DNA of 64,000 nt from Alphaproteobacteria bacterium (GCA_020632915.1 JACKEP010000009.1:129771-193770), one strand, 5' to 3'. Numbered from the stretch's first letter, positions 1-13,912 are shown. Notes: generated by a model from the letters alone, not told the origin. A program made the numbers and translations.

Positions 1-706
1 GGTCACGCTGGATCGCGGACCGGCTGACGAGCGCCTTGCCGACCCCGGCGCGGACGTTGCCCTTGATCGCCGCGATCGACCCGAGCTCCATCACCACCTG
101 GCGCTCGGGCACCACGCGGTCAAGGAGCTCGCGGAGGATCGAGCCAGGGGGAAACGTCACGAAGTCGGTGGTGTCGGGATCGACGCCCGGACCGCGGACG
201 ATGACCAGCGGGTCGTCCAGCCAGGCCTCCACGTGCAGGGCGGTGCGCTGCCTGGGCACGCTGGCCTCGGTGACCACGCCGAGGTCGAGCGTCCCGTCGT
301 GCAGGCCCTCCCACACCACGGGGTTGTGGGCCTCACGCAGCAGGAACCGCACCCCCGGATGGCGCGCCCGGAAGGCCGCGAGGTAGCGCGGCAACAGGTA
401 CGTGCACGGCGTCGGCCCCGCGCCCAGCCGCACCTCCCCCGCGTGCAGCCCGGCCACCTCGGCCACCGCCCGGCGCCCGTCCTCGACGGCGGCCAGGGCC
501 ATGCGCGCCCGCGGCAACAGGGCCTCCCCTTCCGCCGTGGGCCGGGCACGGCCGCTGCCACGCTCCAGCAGGCGGGCCCCCATCGCCTCCTCCAAGCGAC
601 GGATCGACGCCGACAGCGCGGGCTGGGAGAGGTGGGCGTGACGCGCGGCCTCGGTGAACGTGCCGTGCTCGACGATGAGGAGGAAGTGGTGGAGGCTGTC
701 GAACAT
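1..706 (-). CDS. LysR-family transcriptional regulator (3' end outside window)
   Basis: The reading frame starts at the ATG at 706 and is still open at base 1, so the C-terminus lies outside the window; 235 residues are visible. The N-terminus (MFDSLHHFLLIVEHGTFTEA, then a segment containing LSQPALSASIRRLE) is the winged helix-turn-helix typical of LysR regulators. From about residue 90 an effector-binding domain of periplasmic-binding-protein type begins. The gene is divergent from a TauE-type exporter with 82 bases between the starts, the usual arrangement of a LysR protein controlling its neighbour and itself. The effector is unknown; an organosulfur or sulfite-related anion would fit the neighbour, but that is inference. 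Confidence 0.9.
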   Translation of the reverse strand, partial: MFDSLHHFLLIVEHGTFTEAARHAHLSQPALSASIRRLEEAMGARLLERGSGRARPTAEGEALLPRARMALAAVEDGRRAVAEVAGLHAGEVRLGAGPTPCTYLLPRYLAAFRARHPGVRFLLREAHNPVVWEGLHDGTLDLGVVTEASVPRQRTALHVEAWLDDPLVIVRGPGVDPDTTDFVTFPPGSILRELLDRVVPERQVVMELGSIAAIKGNVRAGVGKALVSRSAIQRD

Positions 707-735
707 TCGTTGTGTCTATCGTTCTCATCCAGACT

Positions 736-746
736 ATCCATTGGAT
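736..746. promoter_or_regulatory. Candidate LysR operator palindrome
   Basis: ATCCATTGGAT is a perfect inverted repeat around a central T, in the gap between the divergent LysR and TauE-type genes. It sits in one of the few AT-richer stretches of the region, where a shared operator and promoters are expected. No other candidate in this gap is as symmetric. Assignment to the LysR protein is inference from position. Confidence 0.4.
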
Positions 747-788
747 GATTGACGTCGCGGGGAGCAGGTTGGGGGTCCTGGAGGCCGC

Positions 789-1499
789 ATGCTCCTCGTC
801 CTCGCTGCCGGGCTCGTCGCCGGCGTGCTCACCACCGTCGCCGGATCGGCGGGCGGCATGCTCGTCACGCTCACGCTGCTCGCCGTCACCGACCCGGCCA
901 CCGCGCTCACCATCTCCGGACCCGCCCTGCTGCTCGGCAACCTGCACCGGCTCACGCTGTACCGGGACGTCGTCGATCGTCCGCTGGCGGCCCGCTACGC
1001 CCTCGGCGGCGGGGTGGGGGCGGTCCTCGGCGGAGTCGTCGTCTCGGGACTGCCGGCCCACGCGGTGCATGGCGTCGCCGCGGGTCTCGCCGTGCTCGCC
1101 GCCGTCCGCGTGCTGGCGCGCCTGCACTGGACCGCCCCCTCGTGGGGCCTGCTGCCCGGTGGCGCGCTCGTCGGTCTGGCCAGCGCGACGAGCGGCGGCG
1201 GCGGCCTGCTCGCCGGGCCGTTGCTGATGTCGACCGGGCTCACGGGCCGGGCGTACGTGGCGACCGCGGCGGCAGGCGCCATCGTGATCCATCTCGCGCG
1301 GCTCGTCGCCTACGGCGCCACCGGCTGGCTGCGGGTCGACGCGCTCGGCCAGGGCGTGGTGCTCGCGGGCGTCCTCGCCGTGGGCAACCTGCTCGGCGAC
1401 CGGGTGCGTGTCTGGGTGCCGGAGGCGGTCGTGCCGCGCGTCGAGGTGGGGGTGAGCCTGGGCGCCGTCGGTCTCGCCCTGGCGGGACTCGCAGGTTGA
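789..1499 (+). CDS. TauE/SafE-family membrane exporter
   Basis: This 236-residue protein consists almost entirely of hydrophobic segments and begins directly with one (LLVLAAGLVAGVLTTVAGSA). The glycine-rich first helix followed by repeated helices is characteristic of TauE/SafE (DUF81) permeases, which export sulfite, sulfoacetate or other organic anions across the inner membrane. GGAGG lies four bases before the ATG. The divergent LysR gene 82 bases upstream suggests substrate-induced control. Family assignment is reasonably secure; the substrate cannot be read from sequence. Confidence 0.8.
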   Translation: MLLVLAAGLVAGVLTTVAGSAGGMLVTLTLLAVTDPATALTISGPALLLGNLHRLTLYRDVVDRPLAARYALGGGVGAVLGGVVVSGLPAHAVHGVAAGLAVLAAVRVLARLHWTAPSWGLLPGGALVGLASATSGGGGLLAGPLLMSTGLTGRAYVATAAAGAIVIHLARLVAYGATGWLRVDALGQGVVLAGVLAVGNLLGDRVRVWVPEAVVPRVEVGVSLGAVGLALAGLAG

Positions 1500-1558
1500 C
1501 GGTCGGGCGACGGGACGACCGGCGCGCATCGCCATACGACGCCCGCCCGGAGGTCCTG

Positions 1559-3700
1559 ATGCCCTGGTGGATCACGCTGGTCCTGTCGACGTCCCCTGCG
1601 CCTGCCGACGAGGGCATGTGGCTGCCCGAGCAGGTGCCTGCCGTCGCCGCCCGCTACGCCGACGCCGGCCTCGTCCTCGATCCGGCGGCCCTCGCCGATC
1701 CGCTGGGCGACCCCCTGGGCGCCATCGTCACCCTGGGCTTCTGCTCGGCGAGCTTCGTGTCGCCCGACGGGCTGGTGGTCACCAACCACCACTGCGTCGA
1801 GGGGTTCCTCCAGTACCAGTCCACCGGCCAGAACAACCGCCACCGCGACGGCTTCGTCGCCCCCACGCGCGCCGACGAGATCACCGCGGGGCCCACGGCG
1901 CGCCTGCGGGTGGTGGAGCGCCTCACGGACGTGACCGCCGCGGTGATGGACGGCATCGGCCCGCGCACCCGCGACCAGCAGCGCCACGACCTCATCGAGG
2001 CCCACACCAAGCACCTCGTGGCCGCCTGCGAGTCCGAGCCCAACCGTCGGTGCTCGGTGGTCCCCTACTTCGGCGGCACCACCTGGCGGCTCATCCAGAC
2101 GCTGGAGATCAAGGACGTCCGTCTGGTGATGGCGCCGCCCGCGAGCCTCGGCCAGTTCGGCGGCGAGATCGACAACTGGATGTGGCCCCGCCACGGCGCG
2201 GACTTCGCGTTCCTGCGGGCCTACGTGGCGCCCGACGGCAGCTCGCGCCCCTACGCCGAGGACAACGTCCCCTACCACCCGCCCCACCACCTCACCGTGG
2301 GCACCGCGGGCGTGGCGGACGGCGACTTCGTCATGGTCGCGGGCTTCCCCGGCCGCACCGAGCGCCACCAGCTCGCCATGGAGCTGGCCTGGCAGGCCGA
2401 GACGGTGCTCCCCCGTGCGGTCGACGTGGTCGGCGCCGCGATCGCCGTCATGCAGGCCCACGCCGACGCCGACCCGGAGGCGATGGCGCGCCTGGGCGAC
2501 GGCATCGGCTCGCTCGCCAACTACCTGAAGAACTCCCAGGGCATGCTCGCGGGCCTGTCCCACGGCGACGTCGTGGGCGACCAGCGCGCCACCGAGGCGA
2601 CCATCCTCGACTGGATCCGGGCCGACAAGCGACGGGCTCGCACCCTCCTGCCCGCCTTCACCGAGCTCCAGGAGCGCCTCGAAGCCGACCACGCCGACAA
2701 CGACCGCACCTATGAGGTCCGGATGGTCGCCCGCACGGCCGACCTGCTCGGCATCGCCAGCGACGCGCTGCGCGCCGCCCAGGAGCGGCCCAAGCCCGAC
2801 GCCCTGCGCGACGTGGGCTTCCAGGATCGCGACCTGGAGCGCCGCAAGGGGCGCTACGCCGAGCTCGACACGTCGCTGTGGCTCCCCGCCGACCGTGAGC
2901 TGATGACGGCGGCGCTGACGCGCTACCTGGCGAGCCCCGCCGACCACCACGTGCCCGCGTTCGATGCCTGGCTCGACGCCCACGGCGGACCCGACGCTGC
3001 GATCGCGACCCTGTTCGACCACCCGGCCCTGGCCAGCGCCGAGGCCCGCCTCGCGCTCCTCGACGCCGACCTCGCCACGCTGCAGGCGTCCACCGACCCG
3101 TGGGTCAGCCTCGCCGTCGCGCTCGAGAAGTTTCACGGCCCCCGCCGCGCCGCGCGGGAGGCCTCCGACGCGGCCATCGCGCGCCTGCGCGAACAGTGGA
3201 TGGCGGCGAAGGTGGCGTGGTCCGAGGCCACCGGCGTGCCCGTCTACGACGACGCCAACAGCACGCTGAGGCTCACGCTGGGCACCGTGCAGGGCTACCA
3301 CCCGCAGGACGGCCTCTGGGCCGAGCCGTTCACCACGCTCGCCGGGCTCGCCGCCAAGGCTGGCCCCCCGCCCTTCGACGCGCCCGCGGCGATCGTCGAG
3401 GCCGCCCGCCACGGGGCCACCAGCCGCTGGGCCGTGCCCGGGCTCGGGGACGTGCCGGTCGACTTCCTGTCCGACCTCGACATCACGGGTGGAAACAGCG
3501 GTTCGGCGGTCCTCGACGGTCGGGGCCACCTGGTGGGCCTGGCGTTCGACGGGAACTGGGAGTCGATCCTGGGCGACTGGACCTACCAGCACGACGTCAA
3601 CCGCTGCATCGGCGTCGACGTGCGGTTCGTGCTCTGGGTGCTCGAACAGGACCCCGCCACGCTGCGCCTGCTCGACGAGCTGGGCGTTCCCAGGCCGTGA
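1559..3700 (+). CDS. S46-family dipeptidyl-peptidase (DPP7-like serine exopeptidase)
   Basis: This 713-residue exported peptidase has the usual S46 length. The frame is open further upstream, but the ATG at 1559 follows GGAGG and gives a short signal peptide ahead of DEGMWLPEQ, so it was chosen. The His motif TNHHC is at residues 75-79 and the catalytic Ser motif ITGGNSGSAVL has Ser647. S46 enzymes release N-terminal dipeptides from peptides in the periplasm. The residue 18 positions after the catalytic Ser is Gly (in FDGNW); in the characterised enzymes Gly here goes with DPP7-type preference for hydrophobic/aliphatic P1, whereas DPP11 (Asp/Glu) has Arg. The gene is convergent with the next, only three bases apart. 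Confidence 0.93.
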   Translation: MPWWITLVLSTSPAPADEGMWLPEQVPAVAARYADAGLVLDPAALADPLGDPLGAIVTLGFCSASFVSPDGLVVTNHHCVEGFLQYQSTGQNNRHRDGFVAPTRADEITAGPTARLRVVERLTDVTAAVMDGIGPRTRDQQRHDLIEAHTKHLVAACESEPNRRCSVVPYFGGTTWRLIQTLEIKDVRLVMAPPASLGQFGGEIDNWMWPRHGADFAFLRAYVAPDGSSRPYAEDNVPYHPPHHLTVGTAGVADGDFVMVAGFPGRTERHQLAMELAWQAETVLPRAVDVVGAAIAVMQAHADADPEAMARLGDGIGSLANYLKNSQGMLAGLSHGDVVGDQRATEATILDWIRADKRRARTLLPAFTELQERLEADHADNDRTYEVRMVARTADLLGIASDALRAAQERPKPDALRDVGFQDRDLERRKGRYAELDTSLWLPADRELMTAALTRYLASPADHHVPAFDAWLDAHGGPDAAIATLFDHPALASAEARLALLDADLATLQASTDPWVSLAVALEKFHGPRRAAREASDAAIARLREQWMAAKVAWSEATGVPVYDDANSTLRLTLGTVQGYHPQDGLWAEPFTTLAGLAAKAGPPPFDAPAAIVEAARHGATSRWAVPGLGDVPVDFLSDLDITGGNSGSAVLDGRGHLVGLAFDGNWESILGDWTYQHDVNRCIGVDVRFVLWVLEQDPATLRLLDELGVPRP

Positions 3701-3703
3701 GCC

Positions 3704-3735
3704 TCACGCCCCCAGCCCTGCCTCCAGGGGCGTGA
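3704..3735. terminator. Hairpin between convergent genes
   Basis: A 9-bp perfect stem (TCACGCCCC at 3704-3712 pairing with 3727-3735) with a 14-base loop begins three bases after the S46 peptidase stop and lies inside the 3' end of the convergent metallophosphoesterase gene. There is no clear T-run. It could stop transcription of the peptidase gene. Confidence 0.5.
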
Positions 3736-4588
3736 CGACGACGTCGTCGCCTCGGACGATCACCGTGGCGGCCTCCACGCCTCCGTCCCCGACCGTGAGG
3801 CGGACGTGGTGCCGCGCGCCGTCGCGACCGATGCGGGGCACGCGCGCGCAGTTGACCACCAGGGTCTCGTGGCGTCGCCCCCACGTCGCGCGCTCCCCAC
3901 CGCCTGCGAGCGCGTGGTGCATGTGCCCCGCCACGACCGCGGCCACGGGACGCCCCCGCTCGCGCGCGGCATCCAGGGCTGCGGCCAGATCGGGGTCGCC
4001 CCAGTCGCCCTCGTCGCGGTGGAAGTCCCTTCCGAACGGGGCGTCCCGGCGTGCGCCCAACCCGGTGGGCCCGTTGTGGGCCAGCACCACCACCGGACGC
4101 GGGTCGTCGACGGTGAGGAGCTGGGTCAGGCGCGCCGTCGCGTCGGCCATGCCCTCGAGACCGTAGCGACGTCGGAGGTAGCCGACGAAGCCACACGCGG
4201 GCCCGCCGTAGCTGTGCGGTCGACCCGCGACGAGGCGCACCGGACCGAGGTCCACCGTCTCGAAGCCGACCATCCGGGCGGGCGCGAGCGCGTCGGCGAG
4301 CGCGGCCACGCGCGCGTCCATCCCCTGCCCCAGCCGCTCGGCGAGCGCCTCGGGACCGACCTGCTCGGCGACGAGCTGCGGGAACGGCACGCCGTCGTGG
4401 TTGCCGGGGATGACGAACGTCGGTGTGGACAGCCCGGCGAGGCGGCGCGCCACCGTGATTGCGTCGGCCTTCCGCCCGCCGCCGAGGTCGCCCACGACCA
4501 GCACGGCGTCGTACCCGAGACCGTCGAGGAGACCGACGTCCACGGCGTCGAAGCGTCCGTGCAGATCCCCGAGGCACGCCAGCCGCAT
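3704..4588 (-). CDS. Calcineurin-like metallophosphoesterase
   Basis: This 294-residue protein carries the full metallophosphoesterase motif set: GDLHGRFD at the N-terminus, VVGDLGGG, PGNHDG, the LAHNG histidine and the C-terminal GHMHH. The core should bind two metal ions and hydrolyse phosphoesters. The start at 4588 was chosen because the motif begins right after MRLACL and a GGGGAGGGGGG ribosome site precedes it; the open frame upstream has no protein-like content. The PxxCGFVGYLRRRYG-type insertion resembles a small group known from cyanobacteria and plastids (TIGR04168), but that is from memory and uncertain. Substrate unknown. Confidence 0.85.
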   Translation of the reverse strand: MRLACLGDLHGRFDAVDVGLLDGLGYDAVLVVGDLGGGRKADAITVARRLAGLSTPTFVIPGNHDGVPFPQLVAEQVGPEALAERLGQGMDARVAALADALAPARMVGFETVDLGPVRLVAGRPHSYGGPACGFVGYLRRRYGLEGMADATARLTQLLTVDDPRPVVVLAHNGPTGLGARRDAPFGRDFHRDEGDWGDPDLAAALDAARERGRPVAAVVAGHMHHALAGGGERATWGRRHETLVVNCARVPRIGRDGARHHVRLTVGDGGVEAATVIVRGDDVVVTPLEAGLGA

Positions 4589-4637
4589 CCCCCCTCCCCG
4601 GGCCTGCGAGCGGGGTCGAACGGCCCGACCGTCGCCC

Positions 4638-4666
4638 TTTCGGGGCCCTGGTCCGGCGGTTACCCT
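4638..4666 (+). promoter_or_regulatory. Candidate promoter of the class III aminotransferase
   Basis: TTTCGG at 4638-4643, a 17-base spacer and TACCCT at 4661-4666, 32 bases before the ATG at 4699. A near-identical combination (TTTCGA, 17 bases, TACCCT) precedes the lipoprotein gene at 36625, which raises its credibility; both boxes are weak matches to the sigma-70 consensus. Confidence 0.35.
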
Positions 4667-4698
4667 CAGGGGGTCACACCCGGCCACGAGGAGGACCG

Positions 4699-6198
4699 AT
4701 GTCCACGCCCCTGGAGCAGCTCGCGCAGCTGCGCAGCCACGGCGGTCACCGCACCACACAGGGTCTGCCCGACGCCGTCGTCGCACGGTTCCTGCCCGAT
4801 CATCCCAAGCTCGCCCGCGCCATCGACGAGGCGTGGCACCGTCACCGTGAGCTCCAGGCCGACTGGGGCGGCGCCTTGGCGATGGACGAGCTCGACCTCG
4901 CGGCGTGGCTCCAGGAGCGCTTCGTCAACTTCTACCCGTCCGACGCCGTCAATCCCTACGTTCCGCTGGCCGCGCGCGGCCCGTGGATCGTCACCAGCCA
5001 CGGTGCGGTGCTCCACGACAGCGGCGGCTACGGCATGCTCGGCCTGGGCCACGGTCCCGACGAGATCATGGCCGTCATGAGCAAGCCGTGGGTGATCGCC
5101 AACATCATGACGCCGTCGTTCTCCCACCGGCGGTTCACCGATGCGCTCGTGGCCGAGCTCGGCCACACCCGCGGCGGCTGCCCGTTCGACCGTTTCCTCT
5201 GCGTCAACTCCGGTTCCGAGTCGGTGACCGTGGCCGCCCGCATCGCCGACATCCAGGCCAACCGCCTCACGGCCCCGGGCGCCCGCCATGAGGGCAAGGA
5301 GGTCAAGTTCCTGGCGCTTGAAGGCGGCTTCCACGGCCGCACCGACCGGCCTGCCCAGGCGTCGCCGTCGTCCAATGCCACCTACCGCAAACACCTCTAC
5401 AGCTTCCGCGACAGCGACAACCTCGTCACCGTGCCGCCGAACGACGTGGCGGCGCTCCAGCGGGCCTTCGCCCAGGCCGACGCCGACGGCGTGTTCTTCG
5501 ACATGATGCTGATGGAGCCGGTGATGGGCGAGGGCCGCCCCGGCCTGGGCGCCACCCGCGCGTTCTACGACGAGGCACGCCGGCTCACGCGTGAGATGGG
5601 CACGCTGCTGCTCGTCGACAGCATCCAGGCCGGCCTGCGCACCCACGGCGTGCTGTCGATCGTCGACTACCCGGGCTTCGCCGACGCCGACCCGCCCGAC
5701 CTGGAGACGTGGTCCAAGGCGATCAACGCCGCGCAGTACCCCCTGTCGGTCCTCGGCATGACCGCCACCGCCGCCGACCTGTACGTCAAGGGCGTCTACG
5801 GCAACACCATGACCGGCAACCCGCGGGCGTTGGAGGTGGGGGCGGCCGTGCTCGCCCAGCTCACGCCCGCGCTGCGCCAGAACATCGTCGACCGCGGCGC
5901 CGAGCTCAAGGCCGCGTTCGAGGCCCTGCGCGACGAGCTGCCGGAGGTGATCACCGGCGTGTCGGGCACGGGCCTGCTGCTCGCGATCGACCTCGACCCC
6001 GCCACCTACCCGGTGATGGGCGACCACGGCGTCGAGGCCTACGCCCGCACGCTCGGTCTCGGCGTGATCCACGGCGGCAAGAACGCGCTGCGCTTCACGC
6101 CCACGTTCCGCATCACGTCCGAGGAGGTGGCGCTGCTCACCGACCTCGTGCGCCGGGTGCTCGTCGGCTACGGCTCCACGGCCGCCGCCGCCAAGTAG
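4699..6198 (+). CDS. Class III aminotransferase-fold PLP enzyme
   Basis: A 499-residue pyridoxal-phosphate enzyme of the class III (omega-aminotransferase) fold. The start at 4699 has GAGGAGG five bases upstream; the frame is open further upstream without protein-like content. Visible features are YGMLGLGHGP, the phosphate-binding region VNSGSES, and the catalytic lysine Lys340 in WSKAIN. Where most relatives have Asp-Glu-x-Gln, this protein has DSIQAG followed later by LSIVDYPGF; Asp is kept, Glu is replaced by Ser. That may mark a subgroup with its own substrate. It is monocistronic, convergent with the next gene and followed by a strong hairpin. Amino donor and acceptor are unknown. Confidence 0.85.
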   Translation: MSTPLEQLAQLRSHGGHRTTQGLPDAVVARFLPDHPKLARAIDEAWHRHRELQADWGGALAMDELDLAAWLQERFVNFYPSDAVNPYVPLAARGPWIVTSHGAVLHDSGGYGMLGLGHGPDEIMAVMSKPWVIANIMTPSFSHRRFTDALVAELGHTRGGCPFDRFLCVNSGSESVTVAARIADIQANRLTAPGARHEGKEVKFLALEGGFHGRTDRPAQASPSSNATYRKHLYSFRDSDNLVTVPPNDVAALQRAFAQADADGVFFDMMLMEPVMGEGRPGLGATRAFYDEARRLTREMGTLLLVDSIQAGLRTHGVLSIVDYPGFADADPPDLETWSKAINAAQYPLSVLGMTATAADLYVKGVYGNTMTGNPRALEVGAAVLAQLTPALRQNIVDRGAELKAAFEALRDELPEVITGVSGTGLLLAIDLDPATYPVMGDHGVEAYARTLGLGVIHGGKNALRFTPTFRITSEEVALLTDLVRRVLVGYGSTAAAAK

Positions 6199-6210
6199 GG
6201 CAACGACCGC

Positions 6211-6240
6211 CCCGTCGCCGCCTCACTCCTCGGCGACGGG
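6211..6240. terminator. Terminator hairpin between convergent genes
   Basis: A perfect 10-bp stem (CCCGTCGCCG, 6211-6220, with CGGCGACGGG, 6231-6240) and a 10-base loop lies just after the aminotransferase stop and covers the last codons of the convergent lipoprotein gene. No T-run is seen, as is usual at this GC content. Confidence 0.6.
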
Positions 6241-7209
6241 TGCCGTCCGGGCCGCCTGCCCCTTGACCGTGATGACCGCGTCGGCGACCACGTCGAACGG
6301 GTCGTCCCCGTCGAGCCAGTCGGCATACCCGCCGTCGTCCATCAGGTGGAGCCCGAGGAAGGCGACGGTGGAGGCGCGGGCGAAGTCGTGGATGGCGTCG
6401 GGGTCGTCGGAGGACGGACACGCCGTGCACCACGTGCCCCCCTCACCGGCGATGCACGGGTCCACCAGATCGGCGTGGGCGCCGGTCGGCAGCTCCCACT
6501 GCGTCGCGCCGTCGGGCAGGGCGTCGAAGATCGCCGTGTATCCGGCCCCCGCACCGACGCAGGCAGGCTCGGCGCCGCCGACGCCCACCTGGGCGAGCGC
6601 CGCGCCGACGCCGTCGAACGTGCCGGGGGTCGTCGCGGACGGCCCGTCGCCCACCAGGCCCGCGCCGACCGGGTCGACGGGACTGAGCGCGACGGCGGCC
6701 TCGACGCGGGCGTCCGCAGCCGCGGTGAGCAGGGCCACGACGCCGCCGCGACCGTGCCCGACCACCCCCAGCCGGGACACGTCCACCACCACGTCCTCGA
6801 TGGGCAGCGCGTTGTCGGTGAGCCAGTCGATCGCGGCGGTGGTGTCGTCGACGAGGCCCTGCACACCCCGTGGCCCGACGGCCGGGTCCCACTGGGGCAT
6901 CACCACCACCATGCCCCGCGCCGCCAGACGGGTGGCGGTGGTGTAGTAGTCCGCGCGCGTGAGCGTCGCGTCGTGGTGGAACAGCACCACGGGGGCGGCG
7001 CCGTCGAAGCGGGCCGGCTGGACGACCCAGGCCGGCACCCGCGACGGGAAGCCGCCCGAGCGCTCCCCAAGGTCGATCTCGAGGGTGTCGATGAGCTTGG
7101 AGCCGTAGGGACCGGACTCAGCGGCGTCCTTGCGGACCACCGGCGGATCGGTCGTCCCGCCGTCGCTGCACGCCACACCCAGGGCCAGCACCCACATCCA
7201 GCGCACCAC
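6223..7209 (-). CDS. Dienelactone hydrolase-like lipoprotein with Gly at the nucleophile position
   Basis: This 328-residue protein begins with a lipoprotein-like signal (MVRWMWVLALGVACSDGG, Cys14) and then an alpha/beta-hydrolase core of the dienelactone hydrolase / cutinase-like type: VVLFHHDATLTRADYY near the oxyanion hole and a nucleophile elbow reading VVGHGRGGVV. The nucleophile in relatives is Ser (GHSxGG); here codon 153 is GGT (Gly), one base from AGT (Ser). Downstream ELPTGAHADLVDP could carry the acid/His region. If the base call is right the protein is probably inactive as a serine hydrolase and may act as a binding protein. Several Cys residues near the C-terminus suggest disulfides outside the cytoplasm. 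Confidence 0.75.
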   Translation of the reverse strand: MVRWMWVLALGVACSDGGTTDPPVVRKDAAESGPYGSKLIDTLEIDLGERSGGFPSRVPAWVVQPARFDGAAPVVLFHHDATLTRADYYTTATRLAARGMVVVMPQWDPAVGPRGVQGLVDDTTAAIDWLTDNALPIEDVVVDVSRLGVVGHGRGGVVALLTAAADARVEAAVALSPVDPVGAGLVGDGPSATTPGTFDGVGAALAQVGVGGAEPACVGAGAGYTAIFDALPDGATQWELPTGAHADLVDPCIAGEGGTWCTACPSSDDPDAIHDFARASTVAFLGLHLMDDGGYADWLDGDDPFDVVADAVITVKGQAARTAPVAEE

Positions 7210-7332
7210 CCGTCACCTCCGCGCGCGACGATAGCCCGGACTGTGCCGACCCGCGCCTGCCACCACCGCGCGGTGCTCGCCCCCTCCCAGCGACCACGAT
7301 AGGCGCGGTCACCGCGTCTTCGGAGCCCTCCC

Positions 7333-12990
<5,658 letters not shown>

Positions 12991-12996
12991 CCCGGA

Positions 12997-13019
12997 CCGC
13001 TCCCCCGACGGGGGGGCGG
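12997..13019 (+). terminator. GC-rich hairpin after the PKS gene
   Basis: CCGCTCCCCC and GGGGGGGCGG form a 10-bp stem (one G-T pair) around a GAC loop, seven bases after the PKS stop codon. No T-run follows directly, but a second small hairpin does (13027-13041, GGTTTC-CAA-GAAACC). Confidence 0.55.
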
Positions 13020-13044
13020 ACCGTCCGGTTTCCAAGAAACCACT

Positions 13045-13072
13045 TTGCAACCGCGCTGCCGGTGCTTATCTG
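13045..13072 (+). promoter_or_regulatory. Candidate promoter in an AT-rich gap
   Basis: TTGCAA at 13045-13050, a 16-base spacer and TATCTG at 13067-13072, inside a strikingly AT-rich stretch for this genome. It points rightward into the gap between the PKS and trmO genes, where no annotated rightward gene exists. Confidence 0.35.
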
Positions 13073-13190
13073 ATGCGCGTGGGCTTCGACGGCGTCCGCG
13101 CCGCCGGGGCCAGCTGCCTGCCCGACGCGTCGGCTCTTCGCATCGAATCCCATTCCAACTTCCTCTCTGGCTGACGAAAGGACGAGTTGG
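13073..13190 (+). other. Possible small RNA or leaderless 33-residue ORF
   Basis: Immediately after the candidate TATCTG box an ATG opens a 33-codon frame (13073-13174) beginning MRVGFDGVRA and ending in TGA. Around its stop is an inverted repeat, CCAACT at 13155-13160 with AGTTGG at 13185-13190, plus an inner TCC/GGA pairing. A small transcript, coding or not, would explain both promoter and structure. Nothing in the peptide is recognisable, and the whole signal could be chance. Confidence 0.2.
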
Positions 13191-13255
13191 CGAGGAGCCG
13201 ACGCCGACGGCCCGCAGACATGCTCACCGCCACACCGCGACCCCGCTCGCGGCGT

Positions 13256-13816
13256 TCAGCGGCGCCGTTCGGTGGGCCGGTCCGGGGCGTCGGGGGCCTC
13301 GTCGAGCGTGTCGAGCCAGCCGGCCGGCGCGTCGGGGAACGCGTCGGCGTAGGGGACGTAGGGCTTCAGGTCGAGCACGGGCGTGCCGTCGAGCAGGTCG
13401 ATGCCGCGCACGCGGAGCACGTGGCCTTCGACGCCCACGAGCTCCACGGCGGACAGGCCGAGCTGGTTGGGCCGGTGGGGGGCGCGCGTGGCGAGCACGC
13501 CGCGCCGGACCTTCGGGCCCCGCGGCGGCACCACGGTGGGGTTCCAGTGCTTGTTGAGGTGGAACCAGGCCACCACCCAGATGTAGCCGAAGCCCTCCAG
13601 GCCGGAGAGCGCCTGCGCGGGCACGACGTGCTCGAACAGCTCGATGGTGGCGTCCTGCGCCCGCTCGCCGAGCGTGCCGGCGGTGACGGTGGCCTGGCGC
13701 GGGGTGCCGTAGCGCTGGCGGTAGGGCGACCGCACCACGCCGATCGGCGTGAGGCTCACCGTGTCCGGGAAGGGCACGGCGTCGACGTAGTCCTTGTCGG
13801 GTCCGGGGCTGGCCAT
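13256..13816 (-). CDS. trmO: tRNA (N6-threonylcarbamoyladenosine37-N6)-methyltransferase TrmO
   Basis: This 186-residue protein has the TrmO/TsaA (UPF0066) hallmarks: SLTPIGVVRSPY at the N-terminus, GLEGFGYIWVVAWFHLN, RAPHRPNQLGLSAVELV and DLLDGTPVLDLKPYVPY. The family uses S-adenosylmethionine to methylate t6A37 of ANN-decoding tRNAs, improving decoding. The start at 13816 was chosen because the conserved region begins about 20 residues in; the frame is open further upstream with unrelated content. The C-terminal tail after DAFPDAPAGW is poorly conserved and Asp/Pro-rich. It lies alone between the PKS gap and a divergent lipoprotein gene. Confidence 0.92.
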   Translation of the reverse strand: MASPGPDKDYVDAVPFPDTVSLTPIGVVRSPYRQRYGTPRQATVTAGTLGERAQDATIELFEHVVPAQALSGLEGFGYIWVVAWFHLNKHWNPTVVPPRGPKVRRGVLATRAPHRPNQLGLSAVELVGVEGHVLRVRGIDLLDGTPVLDLKPYVPYADAFPDAPAGWLDTLDEAPDAPDRPTERRR

Positions 13817-13912
13817 GGCGGCCCACCTACCCTGTGAGCGCTCCGTGCACACGCCGCGTCCGTGCTGGACGGCGGACCCGGTTCGGATCATGATGCGGGC
13901 CTGGAGGCGCGC

